A DNA stretch of 64,000 nt, taken from NCBI GenBank assembly GCA_949710005.1, contig OX453285.1, positions 26,385,002 to 26,449,001 of the forward strand, in the 5' to 3' direction. Below are positions 1 to 11,900 of this stretch, one piece after another (the stretch's first letter is position 1; each line of letters opens with the position of its first letter). The notes under the pieces were generated by a model. The model made no database searches and was not told where the DNA came from. It worked only from the letters and a program-made list of their open reading frames with translations. This stretch comes from Ricordea florida. Taxonomy: Eukaryota > Cnidaria > Anthozoa > Corallimorpharia > Ricordeidae. Position numbers and translations under genes: made by a program.

Positions 1-76
1 ATCACGTGGTGCAGCTATGTACATAAATACTGAATTATCTAATGAAACTACTAATGAACACTTTCATCTTCACCAG

Positions 77-190
77 CGTCTGATCCTTGTGCCACACAGC
101 CTTGTAAGAATGGTGGCACGTGCAGCCAGTTTGAAGAAAGCTTCGTGTGTGCATGCTTATCTACATGGACAGGGGACACTTGTGAGATTG
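77..190 (+). CDS. Exon 1: EGF-like module
   Basis: The exon lies between an acceptor ending CACCAG and the donor GTAAAA. It encodes a 38-residue module starting [15 protein letters not shown] with six cysteines and the WTGDTC ending typical of EGF. By order it matches the EGF exons 24 and 37, so it is the tail of a further cassette that lies mostly upstream. Confidence 0.87.
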
Positions 191-2917
191 GTAAAACACT
201 CCGTCTTTTGTTGCAGAATACAATCCCTATGGTCGTCGAACAATTATCGTACCGTAAAACTTCCCTGATACTTGTGCTCTTTTTTGATTCACTTAAGTCA
301 CCAACGTTACAAAGTCTAACTAGTTTGATGCTACGTTGGTTTAAAGTAATAAATGTAACGTAAAATTTTGGTGAATTGTCGCTTTTTAAAGTTACATCCT
401 TTCTTTCAGACCAGCGTAGCCTCAAACTATGTCTAATCGCCCACCTGGTTTCAACGTGCACGTTTCTTTTTGACTATCTCATCTTTGACTGGTAGTAAGA
501 ATTTTTACCCAACGTTGTGAGCGTATCACGGACGATTCCAAAAATAACAGGAACTGTCCTTGCCAAAAGGTTACACGTGCCTTTTCGTTCTTTATCTCCT
601 TGTGATTTGATCCATATAATGTAGAAAGATTCTCGACAACATCCCACAGCTGATACTGGTACGATTAATTTTGATGGAAGAACAAGTACTTAAGGTTTAA
701 TTGCAGGGATCTCTTAAATTTTGCAGACATAGACGAGTGTTTCAACAGTCCTTGTATGAATGATGCAGTTAATTGTACAAACACTCCGGGAAGTTTTGAA
801 TGCGTATGCCGTAGTGGCTTCACAGGAATGTACTGTCAAATAGGTAAGCTGACTAGATCATAGTTAAATGAAACTCGGCACTCCTAAACCAACGGTGTTG
901 TAAATCTCGGCGATGTGAGGTTGGAGTCTCTGAATCTTAGATTCACATCCTTGGAAGCTTGTCTCAGCATTTTATAAAGGTTAGCTTTAAAATAAATACC
1001 TCTTACTAGCCGAGTTCGAGGTCCGTACTGTAAGTTAAGGACCGAGTTTTTTCTGCTGGGATTTATGTCCCAAGCGCAAGGCGCGCAGGCCGTAAATCCG
1101 AGCGGAAAAAACGAGGATCCGTAACTTACAGTACGGACCGAGAAAACGAGGTTTGTAAGATATTTATTATATCTCTGTAGACAATTTGGCGACTGAAACA
1201 AACTTTTGAGCTTAGCGGGCCGTAGAGTGAAGTAAGGTCCGCTAAATTGACCAATCACAGCGCGCATACTAACTGAGAGAACGGTAATCAAAGGTTGTGC
1301 CTTTTTACATTTTCTCTATCCCCTTTTTTCAAGGAATAACAAACGTTTTCTTTGATGTTGCTTTCCTTTTCGACGGATCATCTTATCTCGGAGCTCAAAT
1401 CTTCAATCTGACCAAGAACCTCGCCAAGTTTGTTCTGTCGTCCTACAATATCGGTCAGCAGGAGACAAACGTGGCGGCGGCGGTTTATGCTCGGAATGTC
1501 ACCATCAGCTTCAACTTCACTCAACACCACAACTATTCCGGTGTTTCCACGGCTATTGACATGATTCCCTTTCTTGATGAAAAGCCTCTGAACATCTCCT
1601 TAGCTTTGGAGGTGGCCAACCAAACCATCTTTGCAACTGGCCGTGACAATGTCCCGGATGTTCTTATTGTTTTTGTTAGTGGCATTTTTAGCGGGAATTA
1701 TGAAGACATCGCTCGAAGTCTTCGTGATCAAGGAATTACTATCATCGTTATTGGACTGGGCACTGGATTCGATTTGGATCAATTAAGAGCAATAGCAAGC
1801 AGGCCTCCGTCCCGTCATGTCTTCACTTTCCTGTTTTCGCACGTTGGCACAGCAACAGGCAGTGTTAGTGGCGCCATAAGTCAAGGTAACATTATAATAA
1901 GCAAGCGTGCTCAATAAACCATTCACTCTTCTTATAAAGCCATCTCAAGTCACCATGTAAAAGCAGACCAGTCGCGAAATTGCTTCCAGCAGTGAATTTA
2001 AAAGTAATCCATCAGTTGGATAATTATGCGGATAATTATGGCACCGTTCAAATTCTGATCACCGTAGAACCTAGAGTTTGACTCAACCCTTCAGCTCCGA
2101 CACATGAAGAGTTATTCTCTCGACCTAGCAGGGTTGAAACACTTCTTTGAGAATATTTGGAAGACTCGGTGCTACAGTTGTGTATGTCAACCCTATATTC
2201 TTCTCATTACCTCTTTGCTTCACAATGCATTGTTATTTGAAGGAGAAAGTAGTTGTTAATCACTCTGGAAGTAACTGAAAAGGAAAGTTTAAACAAAGTT
2301 TTGTCAAGAAAATCATAAGCTGAGCTTTCCGCCTCAAGTAATTAACAATTGGATTTTGAGCTCGAGATTTCTATGGGGTGAGAGTTGATGAGACCGAAGC
2401 TAGAAATAGAGAGCGAATAATCTAATTGTTTTAGTAAAAATCATAATAAACGAATCATGTGTTGGTAAAAAAATACCAAAATACTAAATCTTCCTGCAAA
2501 ACTTCGCTAGAGCGCGAAGACGTCGCCATTTTTAAAACGATCTTCAACCAAGTGCTGTCTAGTGACTGATAGTCTTCAGTAGCTCAGCCAATCAGATTGC
2601 GCCATTTGCATTAGTCCACTAGTTGGGTGATACTAATATGTGTTATGTGTAAAATGTGTTAGGCAAGTCCCGACTGAATAAGAAACGACAGCTTCAGCTT
2701 TCTTCCTTTTTCTTTCTGTTTTCTCCTCTAGCTGTGGATCCATGCGCTGAATTTCCTTGTAGGAATGGAGGAAATTGTACCGTTGATCACAGTAGCTTCA
2801 ACTGTTCATGCACAGAGGCATTTCAGGGTTCAACATGCCAAGAAGGTGCGTAACAATAAAACGTTACGCCTTTAACTACTCAAAAGAAAAGTGCACATGG
2901 TAACCAGGTGGACAATA

Positions 2918-2964
<47 letters not shown>

Positions 2965-5900
2965 ACTTTATTTGAGTGTCAACTGTATTTAGCACTGCTG
3001 TTCTAATTGGGGACACTGTAAAGCACAAATGAAATGAAATCAAAATCATATTAAATTAAATCAAACCAAATGTTGGTTTTTGTGGAGAGAGGAAAACCGA
3101 AGTACCCAGAGAAAAACCTCTCGGAGCAGAGTAGAGAACCAACAAACTCAGCCCACATATGACGCCGGGGCCGGGAATCGAACTCGGGCCACATTGGTGG
3201 AAGGCGAGCGCCGCTCTCACCACTGCACGAACCCTGCTCCCCAATCAAACATAGTTGACGCTACACTGGTTTAAGATGATGAATGCAACATAGAAAGTTG
3301 CAATTCACCGACCCAACGATTCGAAACTGCTGTCCAGTTTTTTTTTTCAGACGGATGGCGTTGCTAAATTACATGGTGTAAAAGAAACATCAGGGTATAT
3401 CCCGCCATCGTCAAAGTTACTTTAACTATTGGTCAGCTGCAGGTGGATTAATTTTTCAATTATAAGTTTGAAAATTTTAAGTTAAACACTTCAAAGTATA
3501 AGCCGTTTTAAGCTTGCTCTCGTATCTTCATGTTACAATTTTTTTCGCGCGGATCATAAAGTCCACAATCTAAAGCAGTTTGCTTGCTTATCTTTAAAAG
3601 CAAGTGGAAATATTAAGACTGATGCAGATCCATTATTAAATTTAAATCGGTAACACTTGCTGCCTTGCAGATATTGATGAATGCGCCCAAGGCGCACAGT
3701 GTGATGCTAACCGAACCTGTATAAACACACTAGGAAGCCATCAGTGTGTTTGCAACAGCAGTCTCTATGGAGATGAATGCCAATACAGTAAGTCTACCAT
3801 TCTACCATTGAATCAAAGTTCACTGTTGACAAAGCAATACCCTGCTTGGAAATGTTATTAAATTTTTCTGCTGGAGAGAAGTTACCTTGGAAATTCTTCT
3901 CCTGCAAAATACGTAGTCTACTTTTTCTGGTACACATGAAAATCAAGAAAAAGTGAATTCGCGGTCAAATGGTTCATTTATCTCACACTATTTACATAAA
4001 ATTAACGTAGGGCTTTCTAGTTAACCACCAAAGGGAAAACGTCACTTGACAGCAGTCTGCTGTATCTCGTGACTTAACGGTAAATAAATGGACTGCAATG
4101 TGTTATTTGCACACTATGTGACACCCTTTTCCCAGGCCTATAAAATCAATTTATCGATACACACGATACTGTAGAGATAAGATAGTCCTTTCATGGACTA
4201 GAATCTCATATATCGGGCAGTAGAACATAAATATTCTTAGCATCATGTACCCCCGTTACTAAAGTTACTTTTTCCACTTCAGACTGCAGTTCGTATTCAA
4301 ATATAATCTTCCTGCTGGACACGTCAAAAAATGTCGGAGAGGAAAATGTACAGCGTCAAGTTGAGTTCGTTATCGCAGTGGCGAAAAGTCTCACATACAA
4401 AAATATTAGCGTGATCTCTTATGCTGACGATGCTCAGCTCGTGGTCGCTGAGGGACAGCCCGCAAATTTTTCGGAATTTGCTGATACGCTTCGCAACGCC
4501 AACTACTCCACCAGCTTCACCAAGAACGTGGGTAAAGCGTTAGAAAAGGCGCAGTCGTTAAACACATCTGGTGTCACTGTTATTGTAGCAATGATTGCTG
4601 GAAAGAGCAATGACGATTTGGGAGTACCTGCTGATCAACTCAAGAGAGAAGGCGTGACCATATTTGGGTTAGCACTGGATTCAGATTACAGTAGGCCAGA
4701 GCTGAACATACTGGTGACCCAGCCACGTGAAGATCACATGTTCATGACAGAATTTGTTGATCTTAAGGATTTCATAAATGTAACCAGGAATGCGATTTGC
4801 AGAGGTTTGTACTAACTCAATTTTTACCCCTGGTCAAAGATCATTATCTCAATGCTATCATCAAAAGCAATGAATAAACATTAAGTTTATCGCCTATCAA
4901 GTAAATGAAGAAGAATTTTAGCGCCGGAAGAAATGATTAGTGAAAGCTTCACTCGACGACTGCAAAGAAGGCTAAGCGAAAATTGTTAAAGCGAGGCGCA
5001 ATACATTTTTGCTTTTTCAAAAGGTTTTTGATCCGCGATTCCTTTAAAATAACAAGAGAAGCCTTTGCTCCAAATCATGTGTTATACTTCTATGAAACTT
5101 CGTAAGCTCCGAATATTTCTTTCAAGGTACTAATCCATGTTCCAAAGACCCATGTGAACAAAACGAAGTTTGTCAAAATAATTATGGAGAAACTGGAGGA
5201 GTCACATGTGTTCCACGTAAGTATTACTTTGGTTCCTTTTACTTTTTTTACACAGTAAATACAAGTAGAAATGCCTTTATAGCTCAGCTGACCAACTGCA
5301 AGACTTAATCTTGTACAACAACCAAGATATACTTATCGAAGGAAAATCTATTTATTATAGTGAATGGTTAAAAAAAGGCATCCTCTCAATTCGGGATCTT
5401 TTGGATGAAAATGGTTGCTTTTTATCACTTCAAGATTTTAACCAAAAATACCACTGTCATTCAAATTTCCTTCACCTCTACCAGGTAATGAGCGCCATTC
5501 CTAAACACCTCTTAGTTAAAGCGAGAAACTGTGAGCAGACCATTGAAAAAGAACATTATATCGGTAATCCATCCAAATTCTCCCTTAATGAAACTATTGA
5601 ATTGAATTTAGACAAAATTAAGTCAAAAGACTTTTATTGGTTATTCATCAATAAAAGCGGGAGCTCTCAATCCCACACTGGTCCGACAAAATGGAGCAAA
5701 AACCTGACGATAAATGAGGACAACTGGAAAAATTTTTTCAAATCTGTAAAGAAGATATGTAGAGAAAATAAATTGAAGGAGTTTCACTTTAAGTTTATAC
5801 ATAGAATCATCGTAACCAAAAAGGAACTTCTGAGGTTTGGATTTAAAGATGATGACGAATGTCTTTACTGTGGTGAGCCAGATTCCATAGACCATGCATT

Positions 5901-8900
5901 CATCCACTGTCATTTCACAAAAAAGTTCATAGGAAGTGTAATTCAGTGGTTTAACGACTCGAACAACACATACTTCTCCCCTACAACTGAACAAACTTTG
6001 TTTGGAATCACTTCCAGTGAACATGAGAAAAATTTTAACATAAAATTTAACTACACTCTTCTCTATATGCGTCATTATATTTATATAAACAAGCTTCACT
6101 CTAGAGCAATCACTCTTCACGACTTCAGGGATAAGATATCCCCCAAATATCGAATTGAAAATATTTCTTAACTTTGTTTTAACTCGGCTTCCATGCGGCA
6201 TTTTTTCTTAAATTCGTTCTGAGGAAAGATTACTCCACCTAGGGCTGTCTTCTCCTCCACGCTGAGTGCATTAAATAGTAAGTCAGGATGAATGTAATAT
6301 GGTTGCGTATTGGGTTAAGAAATGGGCTAGGGAAGGGTTGGGTTAGGGTTACATGGGTTGGGTTAGGGTCGTGGTTAGGGTTAGATAGGTTGGGTTAGGG
6401 TTAGGGTTAGACAGGCAGAGTTAGAGTTAAACGTAACTAAATGTCTAGGCAATGTACTGTAATTGAGTAATGCTTTGTAATGTAAATGCACAATGTGATG
6501 TAAATATGGCCATGCATGGAAATGGAAATAAAAATGTCATTACGAAAAAAAAAAAAAAATACAAGTAGAGTTCGGTTAGTGTTTTAATGCGTATCGGCCG
6601 CCAAGGCTATGGAGCGTAATCTATTCCAAGTTTAAGTACAATTCAAAAACTCATTAATATTTCATAAAGAAAATACAAAGGAAATTAATGTCTAACGAGT
6701 GTCTTTGTATCTGATACAGACACGGCTAACATTTGCTTTCAATTTTCTTGGTCAAAATACATCAAATTCTAATTGAAAGTTTCGTGTAATAATAAATAGG
6801 TCTACATTAAACGTTTTTGAAGCCGTTCAATAAACTCGCATTTCGTGTTTTATACTTGATAAAACACTCCTGTTCGTTTATTAAACTGTATATATAATTA
6901 CCCATATAAGGCCCGGAAAGACAGTCTTCGAGCCCCATGTCAATAAAATATGCGTCCTTGTCAGTTTACCAAGTTTGATTTTGTGTGTCGTTTCCCTTAA
7001 TAGCCAAAAAAAAAACACCTCACCGAATCTGCACCCAGTTAAGACAAAGCCAACCGAACGAAATGCGACTACAAAAGTAGAGATCAATATCAGTTTCTGG
7101 GCAACTGTGCACCTACCCCTCCCCTAATTCAACAAGTTATAATGAGTTAAAAAGTTAGCGTTAATGTTGGTTAAGGGGAGGGGTAGGTGCACGGTTGCCC
7201 AGAAACTGATATTGATCCAAAAGTAGTCAGTTCACCTATACTTGCAAGTAACACGTGCTACGGTTTTCTCATTTTAGCTCCTGACTTATGTCAACCCATC
7301 AACCCCTGCCAAAATTCCGGAAACTGCTCACTATCGGGTAACTCCTACAGATGCGAATGCCTGTCCGGGATTGGAGGCACTAACTGCACCAACGGTAAGT
7401 CTGGAACTACTTATATCAGCATTGTTACTGCACCAACGGTAAGTCTGGAACTACTTATATCAGCATTGTTACTGCACCAACGGTAAGTCTGGAACTACTT
7501 ATATCAGCATTGTTACTGCACCAACGGTAAGTCTGGAACTACTTATATCAGCATTGTTTTAGGTACCAACGGTAAGTCTGGAACTACTTAAATCAGCATT
7601 GTTACTGCACCAACGGTTAGTCTGGAACTACTTATATCAGCATTGTTACTGCACCAACGGTACGTCTGGAACTACTTATATCAGCATTGTTACTGCACCA
7701 ACGGTTAGTCTGGAACTACTTATATCAGCATTGTTACTGCATTAACGGTAAGGCTGGAACTACTTATATCAGCATTGTTACTGCATTAACGGTACGTCTG
7801 GAACTACTTATATCAGCATTGTTACTGCACCAACGGTAAGTCTGGAACTACTTATATCAGCATTGTTACTGCATTAACGGTAAGTCTGCAACTACTTATA
7901 TCAGCATTGTTACTGCATTAACGGTAAGGCTGGAACTACTTATATCAGCATTGTTACTGCACCAACGGTAAGTCTGCAACTACTTATATCAGCATTGTTA
8001 CTGCACCAACGGTACGTCTGGAACTACTTATATCAGCATTGTTACTGCACCAACGGTAAGTCTGGAACTACTTATATCAGCATTGTTACTGCATTAACGG
8101 TAAGTCTGGAACTACTTATATCAGCATTGTTACTGCACCAACGGTAAGTCTGGAACTACTTATATCAGCATTGTTACTGCACCAACGGTAAGTCTGGAAC
8201 TACCATCTCCAGAAATCTTGGACATTTGAGCCCGCGTACGGGTGCGCGGCTTTGCTTAAAAAAATACTCCGCACGTGCTGTGATCATGAATTTTGTGCAG
8301 TATCAGGTGCTGTAGTTCTAGTATAATTACGGGAAATCATATCGGTTGTTTTCGTTTTATATCGTTTCCGAAGAAAACAAAGAACCATTACCAAAATGAT
8401 AATTTCCACTGACCGCAAGGCTTGGGTGTGGGCTCATGTTTTAGGGTACGCCGATGCTCAAAATCAGTTGAGAAAAACAGAAAGCATGCCCCTATAAAGG
8501 ATGCTGGCCAACGTGATCGATAGATATTTTAAAAATGGAAGAAAAAACCTTTCAAATGATGCCTTTTGAGCGAAATGTGAGGCAATTGTGGCCGAGATAT
8601 CGCTTCTTGAACTCGGCATATTTTCCGGATTTTACCGTGGGATTTCAATGTATTCTGCACGACGGCATTTCTGGATGGTTTTCAATCAGAGCAAATACAC
8701 ATGAAAGGTAAACTACACAGCTTATAAACGGTTTTGTCAGCTAGGTTAAAGCATGTTTTTATTACGTCTGGTTGCACATTTCTCCCATCATGCTTACTTT
8801 TTCGGAAATCGCATTTTAAAAACTATGCTCCTTCCCGATTTCGTTGAAAATGTCATACAGATCCTTTTAAATTTAATGCACTCCAACTCGGAAAGAAAAA

Positions 8901-11900
8901 TTTCGCAAATACACATTAATTTCGTTTACTTTGCCATGATTTTCTCAAAAATGTCTCATTATATATCAGCCTATTAGGCCACACTTGCACATTTTTGCTA
9001 TCTTTACTCCTTTGGAAAATATTCGCTGTTTATTTACGATTTCCATACAAATCCCTATAGAATTTTGCGAACATGATCCAGTCCGAAACACGAAAATTGA
9101 TTACGCAATCGCTCGCGTGTCCAAGATTTCTGGAGATGTTATATCAGCATTGTTACTGCACCAACGGTAAGTCTGGAACTACTTATATCAGCATTGTTAC
9201 TGCACTAACGGCAAGGCTGGAACTACTTATATCAGCATTGTTACTGCACCAACGGTAAGTCTGGAACTACTTATATCAGCATTGTTACTGCACCAACGGT
9301 AAGTCTGAAACTACTTATATCAGCATTGTTACTGCACCAACGGTAATTCTGGAACTACTTATATCAGCATTGTTTTAGGTACCAATAATCTTGAGTTTCC
9401 ATTAATTGTATTAAGCTTACTATGATCATTTATCATATTATTGATAATGAATTTTACAAAGTACGTGGCATATTTAAGTCAATGCAGTAAGAGCAGAGAA
9501 AATAATCCTACAATCATTGCTTAGCAGTCAGTGTCAACCTGTTCCTAACGTAGTCGACGAGTGCACCGACGATTAAGAAGGGTGCCCAGAAGGTCCGAAT
9601 GTTATCGATAATGAACCAACGTCCTCCGAACATTACCATTAATGTTTCTGAAATTAATGAACGACGCAAGTTATTGTTTTGTAGATACATTGAACGAGTG
9701 CGACTCGGCACCATGTCACAATAGGGGAAACTGCTCGGATCGACTGGGAGGCTTTGAATGTGAATGTCCCGAGGATTACGTGGGAAGACAGTGCGAAATT
9801 GGTATGCTTAACATTCCTTAAATAAATGGGATCAATGTAAGTATCTGGGTAACTGTTCACCTACCCCTCCCCTAACCCAACAAGTTATAATAAGTTAAAA
9901 AGTTAACGTTAATGTTGGGTTAGGGGAGGGGTAGGTGCACAGTTGCCCAGATACTTACATTGATTCAATAAATGTCAGTAGGAACTGCATTTCCTTTTTC
10001 TCATATCGGAGGTTTCTCATCAATTAGGTTGCTTAATAAAGACTTGGTCCAACAAAACTTACAAAATGCTTTACGAAAAGTGCACATTACAACCAGATGG
10101 ACGATCAGACAATTTGAAGCTACGCTGGTTTTAAGCTGCTGAATGGAACAATTCACAGACCCAACATTTCCACACTCCTGTCTAGTGTCTACTTCAGCGG
10201 TGATTAGGTTGATTGTGGAGCTTTTTTATACCTGCGCTATCGTAACACTCAGTCCGTGGAGCGTGGGAGCTATCTAAATGCCAAGCTATAAGTAATTTAT
10301 AATTATATAGTAAATCATTCTTCTGATTAAAATCTACTGTTGTATTCTTTGTTAACCACAGCCTGCACCATTCAAAAGTTCAATCTGGTATTCTTGGTCG
10401 ATGGTTCCGGTAGCATTGAAAAACAGGGTCAGGGTAACTTTGACCGCGCAAGAGGCTTCATTATTGAGATGGTTCGAACTTTCCGAATCGGAAGAAACGA
10501 CGTCAACGTGGCCTTAGTGCTTTATTCATCTGCTCCCCAAATCATCTTCCGTTTGGATGACTACTATAACCAAGACGACATTATTAGAGAGATTCAGACC
10601 ATGCCTTACCCGGGCAAAAGTACAAGAACAGGTCAAGGTCTGGATAAAATTCGCAATGACATCTTTACTGGACTGGGTGATCGGGATGAATTACCAAAAG
10701 TGGTTGTAGTATTAACTGACGGGCATTCGCACGATAACATAGTCACCCCATCCCACAGACTACGTCAATCTGGCGTAACCGTATTTAGCGTTGGAGTAGG
10801 ATGTTGCTTTGACGATGAGGAGTTAAAAGAAATGGCGACGGATCCTGACGAAAACCATGTGTTTGAAGTCAGCTTTTCCGATTTGAATACAATCGTAGAA
10901 GGACTTCACGAACAAATTTGCACCGGTAAGTCCAGTTGTAAGTCAACAGAGCACTGCTCGATTTTTCACATTTCATCATTACTCTCAGTTTGAAAGTATG
11001 CTGACAGGGATCAACAGACTAATCTCGTCAGCATCAAAGTTATTTCATTGAGCGCCTTAAAACAAAACCCAAAGTAACTACTCTGGCTAATGACGACATA
11101 TCCCCACAGTCCAATGAACCAATGAGATTCCAAAGCAAATACACACTGCCTCAAAGTAGGTACTTTAAGAAAACCACGACGGGAACCTCAGCTAGCATGC
11201 CATTGAACAATGGCGTTAATGAGAAAAGCAATGAATATACACGTGGAAAAGTTTATCTCGTAGGTTTCCTTGCCGTCTTCTGCAAAGCAACAACAAGAAA
11301 TGGGTGTTTTCCAAGTTTTGTAGAATACGTGAGCGAACGAGGTTAGATTTGCTCTGAAGAATTTCCGAATTAATAAAAGCCGTTGGCATTCTGCTACTTT
11401 GCAGGAAGAAGCGATAACGCAGTTTCTTTTGATCAAAACAGGCGCGAAGGATATACCAGCAACAGAAATAAATTTTCCAAGCAGTACCGTCCAAGACGTT
11501 GCCGTACTATTTGCATAAGGTCCCTATTAAGCTCATGAGGCAAGATGCGTGGGACCTCCATGATAGCTGTGACCGTGACACGTCACAGAACGATATAGCC
11601 AATAGCAGGAGCGGTTCTATTTCAGCGCATAGGCTGTGATAAATTACCATGGCATATAAACACGCCTACTATTGCCCAATGACACTCATGACGTAATAGG
11701 TCTTTCTTCTCTTGGAGGTCACAAATATCATGCTACAAACGCAAAAAGACGCGTGCGAGCGTGCCATATATTTTTTTTTTTTTTCACCTGTCGTGAAATT
11801 TCAACACCAAAGCAATCGCATAAATATTTTTACAAGGGCCTTCCTGCTTTCCAAAGTAGATCTGATAGGACATTTTTGATACTTTTTTAGCCAGCAGCCC

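Larger units (their letters stand above)
5257..6569 (+). mobile_element. 5'-truncated LINE insertion with target-site duplication
   Basis: The element occupies about 5270-6556. It is bounded by direct repeats of TACAAGTAGA (5260-5269 and 6560-6569, up to 13 bp if the A run is counted) and ends in a poly(A) of about 14. It sits in intron 7 in the gene's orientation. The 5' part of the coding region is missing, and a UTR of about 370 bp with telomere-like words precedes the poly(A). Confidence 0.88.

Noticed and set aside
5277..5300. tRNA A-box-like TAGCTCAGCTGACC at the LINE edge
   Set aside because: It is inside the open LINE coding frame, with no B box at the right distance. Coincidence.
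6300..6420. TTAGGG repeats as a chromosome end or interstitial telomere
   Set aside because: They sit inside a LINE bounded by target-site duplications and a poly(A), and coding exons continue on both sides.
7439..7532. Use of donors 2 to 4 as alternative exon 8 ends
   Set aside because: Donors 2 and 3 break the frame, and donor 4 keeps the phase but the added sequence reads TAA at 7484-7486.
8753..9258. Short frames inside and after the 935-bp TIR element
   Set aside because: 61-74 codons with no motif. The later ones run into the minisatellite.
7387..9380. CRISPR-like regular array
   Set aside because: The 44-bp units are contiguous without unique spacers and the window is eukaryotic.
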